Shown here piece after piece: positions 46,131 through 56,201 of a DNA stretch of 64,000 bases. Origin of the DNA: Prorocentrum cordatum (lineage: Eukaryota > Sar > Dinophyceae > Prorocentrales > Prorocentraceae). The translations under genes and the position numbers were made by a program. The notes beneath the pieces are model-generated. The model was given only the letters and a program-made list of their open reading frames with translations. It was not told the DNA's origin and did no database searches. Positions within the stretch are counted from its first letter, which is position 1; the number at the start of each line of letters is the position of its first letter. The DNA lies in NCBI GenBank assembly GCA_963575745.1, contig CAUYUJ010012714.1, positions 350,758 through 414,757 on the forward strand, read 5' to 3'.

Positions 46131-47690
46131 ACCTAAGGAGTGCAGCTTTCCTGCGAGGCCCCCACGGGAAGGGCCTGCAGAGGCCGAACACCGTAACAAA
46201 AACACGCCCGCCGCGACTTCTTCACAGCGGGAACGAGGTGTGGGCACGCACCTCCCATGAGCGGGTTGCCGGCGGCGGCGCTCGAAGGCGCACCCGTGCG
46301 CAGCCGACCGGGGCCTGCCCAAGTGCAGCAGGCAGAGCTTCGGTGCGCCCCTGGCACGGCCGCGAGCGCGGCCCGCCCGCGGCGCCCGAGGCCGCGGCCG
46401 CCCTCGGCGCGGGGGCGGCGGGCGGCGGAAAAGCGGCCGCCCCGCCGGGCCGGAGGTCGGCCAGACTTCGTCGGGTCGGCCGCCGCACACCGTGCCGTTG
46501 GCTCGATTACCGCGGCGTCATGGCCGCACCCTGCAGGCAGCGCAGAGGGGCGCAGCGCCACGTGGCAGCGACCGGCCGAGCCGCACACCGGCCGAGCGCA
46601 ACCAGCCGCGAGGCGGCCACAGCCGACCGAGGCGCAGACACCCCTGGGGTTTCCAGGGCGAGCGGGCGAGAGAGCAGCCGAACGAGTTGTTGTTGACTCG
46701 CGGACAGAGGGCCCAACGGCGCGGCCGCCGGCGCCCCAGCACGGTGCCGACCTAGTCGGGCACCTTCGGTAGCTGTGGGAGTCGTCTCGCAGCTAAGGTA
46801 CAGTCGGACCTGGGCCAGAAGAACATCCCTCAAGAACATGAGACCCTGCGCCGGCCAAAACGCACTGAACATCCAAGGGCCCCCCCCGCAGAATGCTCAA
46901 GGGCTTCCAACAAGCAGGAAGAACATCAGGGCATTCTCCCCGAGGCGACCTCGATCTTACACCTCGGTCCGACTGCAACGAATTCAACCTCGCTCGGCAT
47001 TCGGCTCTCGATTCCGAGAAGCCGAGCGGCCCACGGCTCCAGACGCGGCCAGGCGGCGCTGGCTGGGCAGGCAGCACCCGCAGGCCCTGCCAGGTCCAAG
47101 CTCGGGCATGCGCACGAGCGCGTGGCTTTCAGGGGGATTTTCGTAACCTCGACTGGGCCCACAGCTGAGTGCAACTTAGCTGGCAGCGCGGGGGCTTGCA
47201 GCTTGCTCCGCTGAAAAAGTTGCCTCAGCTGTCAGCTGGCACGACTACAGGCCCAAGGCACGAAACATTGCATCTCCTGTGACCGACCTCTGCGGTGGCA
47301 AATCCAGGACTGGCTTCCAGGGGGAATAAGGAGAGGAGGGTGAGGACGATGAGAGGGCAAGGCAAGACGATGAGCCATGGGCGAATCCAGCAAACGGCAC
47401 CTTAGCCACAGTCGCCCGTCGAGGTGGTGTGGAGGCCGATGCCTTTAGCATCTACAACCTTCTGGCGATATCTGGAGACCTCCGGGGACTCCTGGCAAGA
47501 GGCCCGCCTCGAAATGTCGCAACCACTCACAACCAGTGTAAGCCATGGTGACATACGCCACGCAGCCTGAACGGAGTGGGCGTGTTGGAATGCTCGTCTT
47601 GTTGCCTGCTCGTTTTTGAATGTGCTTTCTAAGGCCGACCCCTCCCCCCGCCACAAACTAACCAACACCCAAAAACACGCCCCCCGTAAA
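46131..47690. other. GC-rich stretch, nothing recognised
   Basis: Frames are open on both strands over 46220-46770 because GC is extreme and stops are rare; Ala/Arg/Pro composition on both strands argues against a gene. The rest has short frames only. Confidence 0.5.
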
Positions 47691-47699
47691 TTTGCTCTC

Positions 47700-48720
47700 C
47701 GGCGCTCTTTTCCGCCTCCAGACGGCGAAGATGGTTCTACAGACGGCTTCCAAGACAGCCAAGATGACACCACGACGGCCCAAAATTTACAAACCCGGCA
47801 TACGTAAGAGGCTCCGAAACGGCCGCAAGACGGCTCGAGAGGCTTCCAAGACGTTTTTGTTCATCCATCGACTTCGGGGAAAACAGAACACCACATTGCA
47901 GAGGTCAGTAGTATGTGTGCGAGCAAACTGCACTGAAGGATTCCCGCTGCAGGGCACAAACCCTTACTCGCCATCTGGGGGCGCGCCACGCGGGTGCAGG
48001 GGGCTCCGACGAGCGCCTACCTTCGAGCATGCTCACTCTCGGCTGCTTCAGGGAGATCCTAGAAAATCCATTGCTTCGTCTTCTTGGGTGTCCAAATCTG
48101 CGTGGTCGAACTTGATCGAGCGCTGGCTCGATGTCAGCGTCTAAATGGCTGGCGGTCGGGCGCGAGGCGAAAAGGCGCGGCTGTGGGTGGGCACTGGCGG
48201 GCGCGGAGCAGGCACGAGAGGGGGGCCTCAGGAAAAAAAGGGAACGACAGGTGTCCGCGGACTTACGTTCCTGCTGAAGCAAGGCCCCGCGCCCCCAAAG
48301 CTGAAGCAAGGCCCGGCCCCCCAGCAGCGGTGGCGCCGACGACGGTGGTTCCAATCCATCGACTTCGGGCGGCTGTATCAAGGAGGCCCTAGAAAATCCA
48401 TTGCTTCGTCTTCTTGGGCGTCCAAATCTGCGTGGTGCTTCCAAGATGTCCGAAGATGACTTCCGGGTTTCTGACCGCCCAAGACTGTCCACACGGCCTC
48501 CAACACAGCTGCAAGACAATCCAAGAGGCCCCAAAGAGGGCCAACGTGGGCCCCAAAGAGGAGCCCAATATCGCCCAATAGCCTCCCAAGAGCCTCCGCA
48601 CCAAGACGGCCCAGAGAGGCCTCCAAGACGGACTCCCAAGGCGTTCGATGGGCCAAGAGCTCCCTAAGACGGCCCGAGATTCCCAGAGAGCCCCCCAAAG
48701 AGACCGCAAAATGCCTTTTC
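47700..48720. repeat. CAAGACGGCC-type repeat region with internal duplication
   Basis: Irregular CCAAGACGGCC words at 47720-47860 and 48420-48720, the family also seen at 40955-41360. Inside lie two direct copies of a 50-bp segment, CTAGAAAATCCATTGCTTCG followed by TCTTCTTGGG(T/C)GTCC and AAATCTGCGTGGT, at 48058-48108 and 48389-48439. Confidence 0.7.
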
Positions 48721-49339
48721 ATGTTCTCCTTTTCCTGCTCATCCTTCTCCTTCTCCTCCCTATCGGGCGGACGACGATGAGGTCGAATTCGCGATCCGCC
48801 TCAATTCACCGCTCGCCCAACTGCAGCAGGGCGTGAACTCGACCTCCCCCTATACCGCGAGGACAAATACGCTGTCGAGTTCACGACCCGTTCCAGTGCA
48901 GACCAGACGTCGGAATTGCGCTGTTTCTATACTCAGTCTCATTCCTGCTGCGCTGTTGCAAAGGCACGGTGGCGGGGTTTGCAAAAGGCAGCTGGCTAGA
49001 TAGCTCTGAACGGATAGTTCGATATATCGATACCTGAACAAGTTATCGATGACATTATATGCTGAACGAGTCCATTCAGGCATCTGCCGTTCGCTCAAGA
49101 CCGGCCTGCAAGTGGGACCAACTCGACTTCCCTCCTTATCCAACTCACCCTCATCCCTCATCCCATCCCCATGCACCCTTCTACCTCCTCACCCCCTGTC
49201 CCTCCTGACAACTTCCTCGTCCTCCAGCTCACCCTCCTGTACCTCCCTCATCTGGCCTCCTCCCGTCATCGTGCCTTCTCCTCCTCTTTCCCTTGTAACA
49301 CAGAGGGTCTTTAGTGCTGCGCCCCCCCCCCCTAGCTCT
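48721..49339. other. Nothing recognised
   Basis: Mixed DNA that becomes pyrimidine-rich toward 49140. Repeated GTCGA(A/G)TTC(G/A)CG words occur near 48782 and 48872. No gene. Confidence 0.5.
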
Positions 49340-49590
49340 CAAACTCGTCCCTCCTCCTCCTTCCCCTCCTTCCTCTTCCTCCTCTCTCTCCTCCTCCTCC
49401 CCCTCATCCTCCTCCTCATCCTCTTCCTCCTCCTCTTCCTCCTCCTCCACCTTCTCCTCTTCCTCCTCCTCCTCCTCTCCTCCTCCTTGTCCTCCTCTCC
49501 TCCTCCTCCCCATCCTCCTCCTCTTCCTCCTCCTCCTCCTCCCCGTCCTCCTCCTCCTCCTCCTTCTCCTCCCCCGTCCCCCCCCTCCTC
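49340..49590 (+). repeat. (TCC)n array
   Basis: Interrupted TCC/CTC repeat. A long plus frame running through it to 50765 is Ser/Leu/Pro-rich and follows the repeat. Confidence 0.95.
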
Positions 49591-50169
49591 TCTCGCTTTC
49601 CTGCTTCTTTGTCCTCGGCCCCCTTGCTCTCCGCACAAATTCCACCGTTGGGGTCCCAATCCGTTGGGGTCCCAATCCGTCAACAAGACCGCGGGATAAT
49701 GACTTAGTTCCCCATTCTTGCCCATGGGGTATGAAAGACCCTTCGCAGTTATCCCTCTTCGCCCCTCCCCTCACTCAAGAACCCCGCGTCCAGACGACGG
49801 TCCCTTCTTGCCCCCTCAACCGCGACAGCGGCGCATTGGAGCTCGCACGGCACGCGTATCACCCCGCCGCTGCGGATAAGAGTGAGGGGGCGGCGTGGTC
49901 GTCGGCGCTCTTCTTCGAGGCTCTGAAGAAGCCTGTCGCAGGCGCCGATTGTTTTAACGCGTTGCGCAACGAGACCGCCGCAGGCGCCGACTTCTCGTCA
50001 AAACTATGCGGGTGGGTCGCGGGGTGGGTCGCGGGGTGGTTCTCGGGCGGGTCGCCGGCGAGAACGGCGACACCAACGCAACAACAACAACCTTCACCGC
50101 GGAACCAGACTTCAGCCACGCGCCCACAGACAATGAATGACCGTTCGGCCCCCTTCATTCTGATACCTC

Positions 50170-50410
50170 TAAGGTTCCTACCCCTCCTCCTCCTCCCTTC
50201 TCCCCCTCTCGTTCGTTGGTGTTTTCCTCCGTCTCCTCTCTGGCATCCTCTTCGTCCTCCCCCCCCTCCTCCCCTTCCCGTTCTCCTCCACTTTGCCTCC
50301 TCCTCCTCCTCCTCGTCCCAGCTCCTTCTCCTCCTCCGCATCCTCCTGCTACTTCTTCTGCTTCTCCTCCTCCTCCCCCTCCTCCTCCATCTCCTGCTCC
50401 TCGTTGCCCT
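50170..50410 (+). repeat. (TCC)n array
   Basis: Interrupted TCC/CTC repeat, pyrimidine-rich throughout. Confidence 0.9.
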
Positions 50411-51050
50411 CGGGCTGCTAGAGTGGCACCCTGGCGAAATGAGCCTGGCTGTCCCTAGCAATCAGACCAAACGGAGCATCGGTCCGCGTGGCGAACATGA
50501 GACCAGCTTATCTTTCTTCCCGCATTTGGCGCCTGGCACCTGTGCGGGCCTGCGAGTAATGTGTGCACGATCGGCCTGCGGGATGGTTCGTCCCGTTCGC
50601 GGGGCCACCGCGGGCGCCAACACCTGCGCCACGTCGGCCGCACGCCCACCAACGAAGTGCACAGGGCCTCCGAGGCAAACCTCTCGCACGCCGATTCTGC
50701 ACAAGGGCTGTATGCATCAAGTCGGTCTGGCTGACATCCTGCTCTGTGACCAGCACGCAGGATAAGCTTCATTGCACACGCAGCTGGCAATGGGGCTGCT
50801 GCGCTTTCTGCTGCTGAGCCACCGCTACCCCGCAACGGCACATTACGCTGCATGGCGGGATGGCGTAGGCAGAGTACTCGAATCCGTCTCCCCCGAAGAA
50901 TGGGATTGTGACCGTAGCGCCGCGCCGCACAGTGTGATGTGTAACAATGCCTTGCGTCAAGTCGCGATGTTTTCATCAGCTGAGACGTTGAGGCAGTGGG
51001 GATGGGGGCGGGACAGTAATCGAATCGACGCTTAGGCGATGTGGCTGCTG
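50411..51050. other. Nothing recognised
   Basis: The plus frame ending at 50765 is Cys/Thr/Ala-rich in its last 80 codons (several C-X5-8-C spacings), but I recognise no family. Frames on the other strand are similarly open. Confidence 0.4.
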
Positions 51051-51052
51051 CT

Positions 51053-51078
51053 GGTGATGATGATGATGCTGCTGATGC

Positions 51079-51121
<43 letters not shown>
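51053..51121 (+). repeat. (GAT)n microsatellite
   Basis: ATG/GAT trinucleotide repeat of about 23 units with two CTG interruptions near its start. Confidence 0.97.
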
Positions 51122-51510
51122 CGTCACCCTCCTCCTGTCCCTGCTCGCCTTCTCCTCCTCATCTTCCGCTTGCCTTTCCTTCACCTTCTCCTCGACGCCA
51201 TCGCCCTGCTCCATCTCGTTCCCCTCCCGTCTTTGCTGCTGCTCCTGCCCGTTCCTCCTCCCCCTTGTATCAACACTATATTCTCATTCGTGCGCCTCGT
51301 GTCTTCGGCCTGATCTTCGTCATCTGTGGATCACCCTTCACCGGGGAATGCTGCACTTGGCTCAAATGCTTCATGTTGCCATGTTCCGTCTCCCGCTGTG
51401 TGTCTCGTCTCTGTCTCCCTGCCCTCCCCATTTTATGGAGGCCTCCCACATGGGGTCCGAGAAAAATGGGATCGGAGGATCGCCCCGCATCGCTAGTGCA
51501 TCTTTGATGT

Positions 51511-51530
51511 ATCGCCGATGCATCGGCGAT
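51511..51530. other. 20-bp perfect palindrome
   Basis: ATCGCCGATGCATCGGCGAT is identical to its own reverse complement. A further CGATGCATCG lies at 51536-51545 and a related GCATCG word at 51487. Could be a protein-binding site or a decayed palindromic repeat. Confidence 0.8.
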
Positions 51531-51988
51531 CTAGGCGATGCATCGGTGACGTCGACGCGGAGGAAATCGGGCCCCACTTCGAGCCGAATCGCCGATGCGT
51601 CCACGATGCGGCGCGACCTTTCTACCCCGTCGGCTCGGTCCCTGGGGCGACTTGTTCGTCCAGACGAATTCTTCGACGGTTTCAGGGGCCGTGGAAGGGC
51701 CCTGGAGGCCCTGAAGCGGCAAAACACCTTCAGGACCCCTCTGCTTCGGGACCTGTCTCCTTCCTGGCGATCCCCGCCCCCTCCGTGCGCCGAGATCTTG
51801 GACGTCTTCTTCACGGCGTACGCGCACCGGTCGATCCTGTGCTGTGCGCGGTACACCTCGGATGACAGCGCGCGGCGCCGCACGCGTCTGGTCCCAGACG
51901 GAGATGGAGAAGAGCAGCACGAAGGCAATTTGGCGGCGCGCACCAGAGGATGTGTGGAGGGAAGAAACATTCGTAAACGGAGGCAGCA

Positions 51989-52050
51989 CTGCTTCTTAGA
52001 AGGCGCCGGCCTTACACCTATAGACAAGGCCCGCGCCTTCTAAGAAGCAG
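51989..52050. other. 25-bp-arm inverted repeat (hairpin)
   Basis: Arms 51989-52013 and 52026-52050 are complementary at 24 of 25 positions, with a 12-base loop. A further CTAAGAAG half-site follows at 52058. The arms are GC-rich near the loop and begin CTGCTTCTTAGAAGG. It may be a very small palindromic mobile sequence or a structured RNA element; no U-tract follows that would suggest a Pol III or bacterial-type terminator. Confidence 0.85.
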
Positions 52051-52124
52051 GGGTGCATCTAAGAAGCCTTCCTCCCTCCCGCATCCCACTCTGCGCGTGG
52101 CCGAACAATGGCCTCGGCGACGTC

Positions 52125-52235
52125 CTCCTCCTCCTCCTCCTCCTCCTCCTCCTCCTCCTCCTGCTCCTCCTCCTCCTCCTCCTCCTCCTCCTCCTCTCCC
52201 TCCTCCTTCTCCTCCTCCTCCTCCATTCCCTTTCC
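52125..52235 (+). repeat. (TCC)n array
   Basis: TCC repeat with CTG, CTC and TTC interruptions. Confidence 0.97.
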
Positions 52236-52354
52236 TTGTAAATAACTTCTCCCTGTCGCACCCCGAGGCCACTTCTTAGGGCGGGCCGGGCGCTTCGCCT
52301 GAGACTTCCTCACCATGTACGACTCTGAAGCTTAACAATTGGCAATAGTTTCAC

Positions 52355-52457
52355 ATATGGAGGGCAGCTGGTTTTCAAGCTGTGGCTCAGCCTGAGCGCG
52401 GCGCACATCCTTTCTAAAAGTCTGCGAGAATTTTACTGATTGAGGGCGGATGATTTT
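52355..52457 (+). repeat. ~84-bp family A, unit left of the composite element
   Basis: One unit: GGAGGGCAGCTGGTTTTCAA, (G)CTGTGGCTCAGCCTGAGCGC GGCGCACATCC, then GATTGAGGGCGGATGATTTT, where the inserted composite element begins. The array resumes at 53755 on the other side of the insertion. Confidence 0.7.
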
Positions 52458-52616
52458 GATTATCCCGGCAAAGCAACCTAACAGCGATGTGTAGAAGCAT
52501 ATCTGGAAGCATTCTCCTTAAGATTCAGATCAGAATCCAGTTGTAGAATTCTGCTGTTCTCACAGTCGCAGTCGCATTCGCGATGACAGTCGCAGTGGCA
52601 ACGGCATTCGCAATCA

Positions 52617-52990
52617 CAGCCTCAGCCTCAGCCTGCCTGAGTATCAGCCTGCCTCACTCTCAGCCTCAGCCTGCCTCAGCCTGCCTCAGCCTCAACCTCA
52701 GCCTGCTTCAGCCTCAGCCTCAGTCTGCCTCAGCCTCAGCCTCAGCCTCAGCCTCAGCCTGCCTCAGCCTGCCTCAGCCTCAGCCTGCCTCAGCCTCAGC
52801 CTCAGCCTGCCTCAGCCTCAGCCTCAGCCTGCTCAGCCTCAGCCTCAGTCTGCCTTCAGCCTCGGCCTCAGCCTCAGCCTGCCTCAGCCTCAGCCTGCCT
52901 CAGCCTCAGCCTCTGCCTCTGCCTCAGCCTGCCTCAGCCTCAGCCTCAGCCTGCCTCAGCCTCAGCGTCAGCCTCAGCCTCAAGCCTCAT
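52617..52990 (+). repeat. Hexamer array (CAGCCT)n
   Basis: CAGCCT and CAGCCTGCCT repeats for about 375 bp, the reverse complement of the array at 19486-20152. The poly-Ser-Ala-Cys-Leu frame over it is not a gene. Confidence 0.97.
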
Positions 52991-52992
52991 TC

Positions 52993-53600
52993 AAAATGTG
53001 GCCCGGGAGTGGAGTTCTGGGAACTCGAAGACCGCGAAGTGGCCTACAGTTGGCTCCGGGCATTCAAAATGTGGCCCGGGAATGGAGTTCTGGGAACTCG
53101 AAGACCACGAAAGTGGCCTACAGTTGGCTCCGGGCACCCAAAATGTGGCCCGGGAATGGAGTTCTGGGAACTCGAAGACCACGAAGTGGCCTACAGTTGG
53201 CTCCGGGCATCCAAAATGTGGCCCGGGAATGGAGTTCTGGGAACTCGAAGACCACGAAGTGGCCTACAGTTGGCTCCGGGCATCCAAAATGTGGCCCGGG
53301 AATGGAGTTCTGGGAACTCGAAGACCACGAAGTGGCCTACAGTTGGCTCCGGGCATCCAAAATGTGGCCCGGGAATGGAGTTCTGGGAACTCGAAGACCA
53401 CGAAGTGGCCTACAGTTGGCTCCGGGCATCCAAAATGTGGCCCGGGAATGGAGTTCTGGGAACTCGAAGACCACGAAGTGGCCTACAGTTGGCTCCGGGC
53501 ATCCAAAATGTGGCCCGGGAATGGAGTTCTGGGAACTCGAAGACCACGAAGTGGCCTACAGTTGGCTCCGGGCATCCAAAATGTACGCCGGGAATGGAGT
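52993..53600 (+). repeat. 73-bp VNTR of composite element copy 2
   Basis: AAAATGTGGCCCGGG starts at 52993, 53066, 53140, 53213, 53286, 53359, 53432 and 53505, with a ninth, altered start at 53578. The period is 73 bp, with one 74-bp unit. Units 4-8 are almost identical, so this array homogenised recently. As 73 is not a multiple of three, all three frames stay open and give the same peptide in rotation; these are not genes. Confidence 0.95.
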
Positions 53601-53754
53601 TCTAGCAGCGCCAAGAGCGATTTTGCGAGGATGTCCCAAGCGATTTGGGCTTCGACGGCAGCCGCCCCGGGTCCCGCCCCGACCCCCCTGAGGAGTCATG
53701 ATGCTCTCTTTTGGCTTCTACTAGAAACCTATCAGTCTTCGCTGTTAGGTAAAA

Positions 53755-54000
53755 ATGTGGCTCTCGCCTGAGCGCGGCGCACATCCGTTTTTAAAACATG
53801 GGAAGAGTTTCGCGGAATGAGGGCGAGTGGTTTTCAAAATGTGGCTCTCGCCTAAGCGCGGCGCGCATCCTTTTTTAACACATGGCAAGAGTTTCGCGGA
53901 TTGAGGGCGAATGGTTTTCAAGCTGTGGCTCTCGCCCTAGAGCGGCGCACAGTCGTGTTAAATCATAGCAAGAGTTTCACGGGTTCAGGGCGGTTCCATT
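53755..54000 (+). repeat. ~84-bp tandem family A, right of the composite element
   Basis: Three units: CTCTCGCC landmarks at 53761, 53844 and 53929 (83 and 85 bp). Each unit has TGGCTCTCGCCT.AGCGCGGC, a TTTTTAA tract, CAAGAGTTTCGCGGATTGAG and GGTTTTCAA. Confidence 0.85.
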
Positions 54001-54376
54001 CCAACATGGGGCTCACTCGTTTGTGCACCATGTTCGAACATGTCGCACGGATTCCCATCATCAACGTACCAGAAACGGTGTTTTGGAAGGATCCAGGATT
54101 ATGCGGGCGCGACAATTTCGTTGATTCTTTGTGTTGAAGTCCACGGAATGGCGTTCTGGCACGATTTAGGATCGTTAAGAGGCAACAGTCAAGTGGATCC
54201 GTGACGTTGGACTCCCGAGAACAATGTTTTGGCATGCTTCAGGGTCTTCAAAGGGGTGTATTCCAACGGGGCAGTTCCCTCAGTGGACATGAAACGTTGT
54301 AGGGGCCTATGAAAAGGGAGCCTGGAGGGATGGTTTACTCCATCATCGTTGGTGATTCTTGGGTTTACACTGGTCC
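54001..54376 (+). repeat. ~80-bp tandem family B, copy block 2
   Basis: Degenerate units with GTTGAAGTCCACGGAATGG, TTCTGGCACGATTTAGGATC and AGAGGCAACAG, followed near 54340 by a single segment with GTTGGTGATTCTTGGGTTTA CAC that runs into TCC repeats. Order and content match 43432-43745 inverted. Confidence 0.7.
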
Positions 54377-54536
54377 TCCTCCTCCTCCTGCTCATGGCCA
54401 GCCGTCCTCGCGTCCTCCACCCCCCGTCCGCGCCCCCCTCGCCCCGCCCACCGAGGCAGGGGCCGTGGAGAACTGGCCTCTGCCGATGGCGACAACGCCG
54501 CAGAACTCCCTGGGCCGCACGAAGAGGGGGAGGCCC

Positions 54537-54972
54537 CGCGGAGGAGGTGGAGGAGGAGGAAGGGGAGGAGGAGGAGGAGGAGGAGGAGGAGGAGGAGGAG
54601 GAGGAGGAGGAGGAGGAGGAGGAGGAGGAGGAGGAGGAGGAGAAGGACGACGAGAAAGAGAAGGAGGGAGGAGGTGGAGGAGGAGGAAGGGAGGAGGAGA
54701 GGACGACGAGGACGAGGAGGAGGAGGAGGAACAGGAGGAGGGGGAGGAGGAAGAGGAGGAAGGAGGAGAAGGAGGAGAGAGGAGGAGGAGGAGGAGAGGA
54801 GGAGGAGGAGGGCAGGAGGAGCAGGAGGAGGAGGAGGAGGAGGAGGAGCTGGAGGACGAGGAGGAGGAGGAGGACAAGGAAGAGGAGGCGGAGGACCGAG
54901 GAGGCGGAGGACAGAGGAGGGGGAGGAGGAAGAGGAGGAGGAGGAGGAGGAGCAGGAGGAGGAGGAGGAGGA
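54537..54972 (+). repeat. (GGA)n microsatellite array
   Basis: About 435 bp of GGA with GAC, GAA and GCA interruptions, the longest of its type here. All long frames across it are low-complexity. Confidence 0.97.
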
Positions 54973-55172
54973 ATAATATTAATAGTATTAAGAATAATAA
55001 TATAAATAATACTTACATCAATAATAAGACGAGTAATCATAGTGAGCAGAATAAGAATAAGAGTAATACTAATGAGACGGCAAATAAGAATAATAAGACG
55101 AACCAACATACGAATCATAATGCTAATCAGAATAAGACGAGTATTAATAACAATAAAAAATACTAATCAGAA
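54973..55172. repeat. AT-rich degenerate (AAT/AAG)n
   Basis: Abrupt change from GGA to AATAAT, AATAAG and similar words for 200 bp, the most AT-rich stretch of the window apart from the TA microsatellites. Confidence 0.85.
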
Positions 55173-55343
55173 GGATGAAAAATAATAGGAATAACGAGAA
55201 GAAAGAGAAACAGAGGAGGACGAGGAGGAAGAACACGAGGACGACGAGGAGGAGGAGTCCCGCCGCCGCAGCCGGCTGGGCGCTCGGAGCCGCGCGCCCC
55301 TCGCCCTCGGTGCCACGACGAGCGGTCGGCTGCGCCCGTAGAC

Positions 55344-55560
55344 CAAACGTGCGACGTCCGGATGTCGTCGTCCACGCGAGGCCCCCAGAAGCCCCGACTC
55401 TGCGTGTCCCCAGGGCTGGCTCTCCATTCTGGCCTACTCTTGGAATGTCCTGGGGCCTGGCAGTCTTGGGGCGTGCGGCGCGCTCGCGGCCGCGCGGCCG
55501 CCGCGGCGTCGGGCGCGGCCGCCGCGGCGCGGCGGCGGGCGTTCAAGGGCTGGCCCCTCC
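55344..55560 (+). repeat. Dispersed repeat C, copy 2
   Basis: Same order of blocks as 42258-42482, with a duplicated GCGGCCGCCGCGGCG block, and likewise running into a (GGA)n array. Confidence 0.65.
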
Positions 55561-55682
55561 GCAGGAGAGGAGGAGGAGGAGGAGGAGGAGGAGGAGGAGG
55601 AGGAGGAGGAGGAGGAGGAGGAGGAGGAGGAGGAGGAGGAGAAAGAGAAGGAGGAGGAGGAGGAGGAGGAGGAGGAGGAGGA
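55561..55682 (+). repeat. (GGA)n array at LINE-C 3' end
   Basis: Clean GGA repeat. In LINE-C orientation it is a (TCC)n run starting about 30 bases after the last stop codon of the element, and could be the element's microsatellite tail or its target. Confidence 0.95.
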
Positions 55683-55715
55683 TTTTGACGTCAACTCCAA
55701 GGCCTGAGTAATAAA

Positions 55716-56117
55716 TTATCGCCACGGCACAGGCTCCACCGTGAACCCTGCATTCGACGGGTGCCGATCCTTACACATCGCTTTGAAAGTTTCGGTATTC
55801 TTCCTCGTCGGTGGCTGGCATCGCTGAGCTAAGCCTCGAATGTATCCCAGCGAGCCGTACGAATGGCACCTCAGGCAAACAGTCAGGAAGGTGCCATCTG
55901 ACACCAGGAGCGATACAGCATTATGCCCCAGCTCTCTGAGACTAGGCCCGTCCAGCTTCGACTCGTTAGGACACGAGCCACCAGGCATCACGCGGCTCTT
56001 GCGCGAGAGCAAACAGTGTTGGCAGCGCCAATTAGGTGAAGCGATAAAACCCTCGCCTTTCTCCCATGCCCAGGCGTGGGGCCTGGAAGGTGGCGAAGGA
56101 TCCGCGGGCGGAGGCAC
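55716..56117 (-). pseudogene. LINE-C C-terminal Cys-cluster region
   Basis: A 134-codon frame with HAWAWEKGEGFIASPNWRCQ-HC, then TVCLRCHSYGSLGYIRGL, AQRCQPP and, near the end, MCKDRHPSNAG. Paired CX2C motifs with a final C..HP phrase form a zinc-binding C-terminal module like that in dinoflagellate LINE proteins. It ends naturally at 55716. A frame change and stop separate it from RNase H. Confidence 0.65.
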
Positions 56118-56201
56118 CCACGGGCAGTTAGTTCAATCGAGAGGCGACCAGAGCGGCAGCAACTTCGCCGCGAGCTTGCAAACCGCCTTTGCGATCTTAA
56201 T

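Larger units (their letters stand above)
52464..53755 (+). mobile_element. Composite TIR/hexamer/VNTR element, copy 2
   Basis: Terminal motifs ACCTAACAGCGA (52476-52487) and TCGCTGTTAGGT (53739-53750) are perfect inverted repeats. Between them: a head of about 130 bp (to about 52615) that aligns with the head of the inverted copy at 20430-20298, a CAGCCT hexamer array, eight complete 73-bp units, and a tail of about 150 bp (53600-53750) that aligns with 18989-19110. Homology between copies continues a few bases past the inverted repeats (GCAA.GCA on the left, AAAAA on the right). It sits inside an 84-bp tandem family, so the pre-insertion site can be inferred from neighbouring units. Confidence 0.8.

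Noticed and set aside
46220-46772. Host gene in the GC-rich segment
   Set aside because: Open frames on both strands with Ala/Arg/Pro composition; no motif, no codon contrast.
52993-53600. CRISPR-like regular repeats
   Set aside because: Repeats are contiguous 73-bp units with no spacers, in a eukaryotic context.
52583-53771. Repeat protein with WPTVGSGHPKCGPGMEFWELED-like units (340 and 257 codons)
   Set aside because: The unit is 73 bp, not a multiple of three, so the same peptide appears in all three frames; the composite element's VNTR accounts for it.
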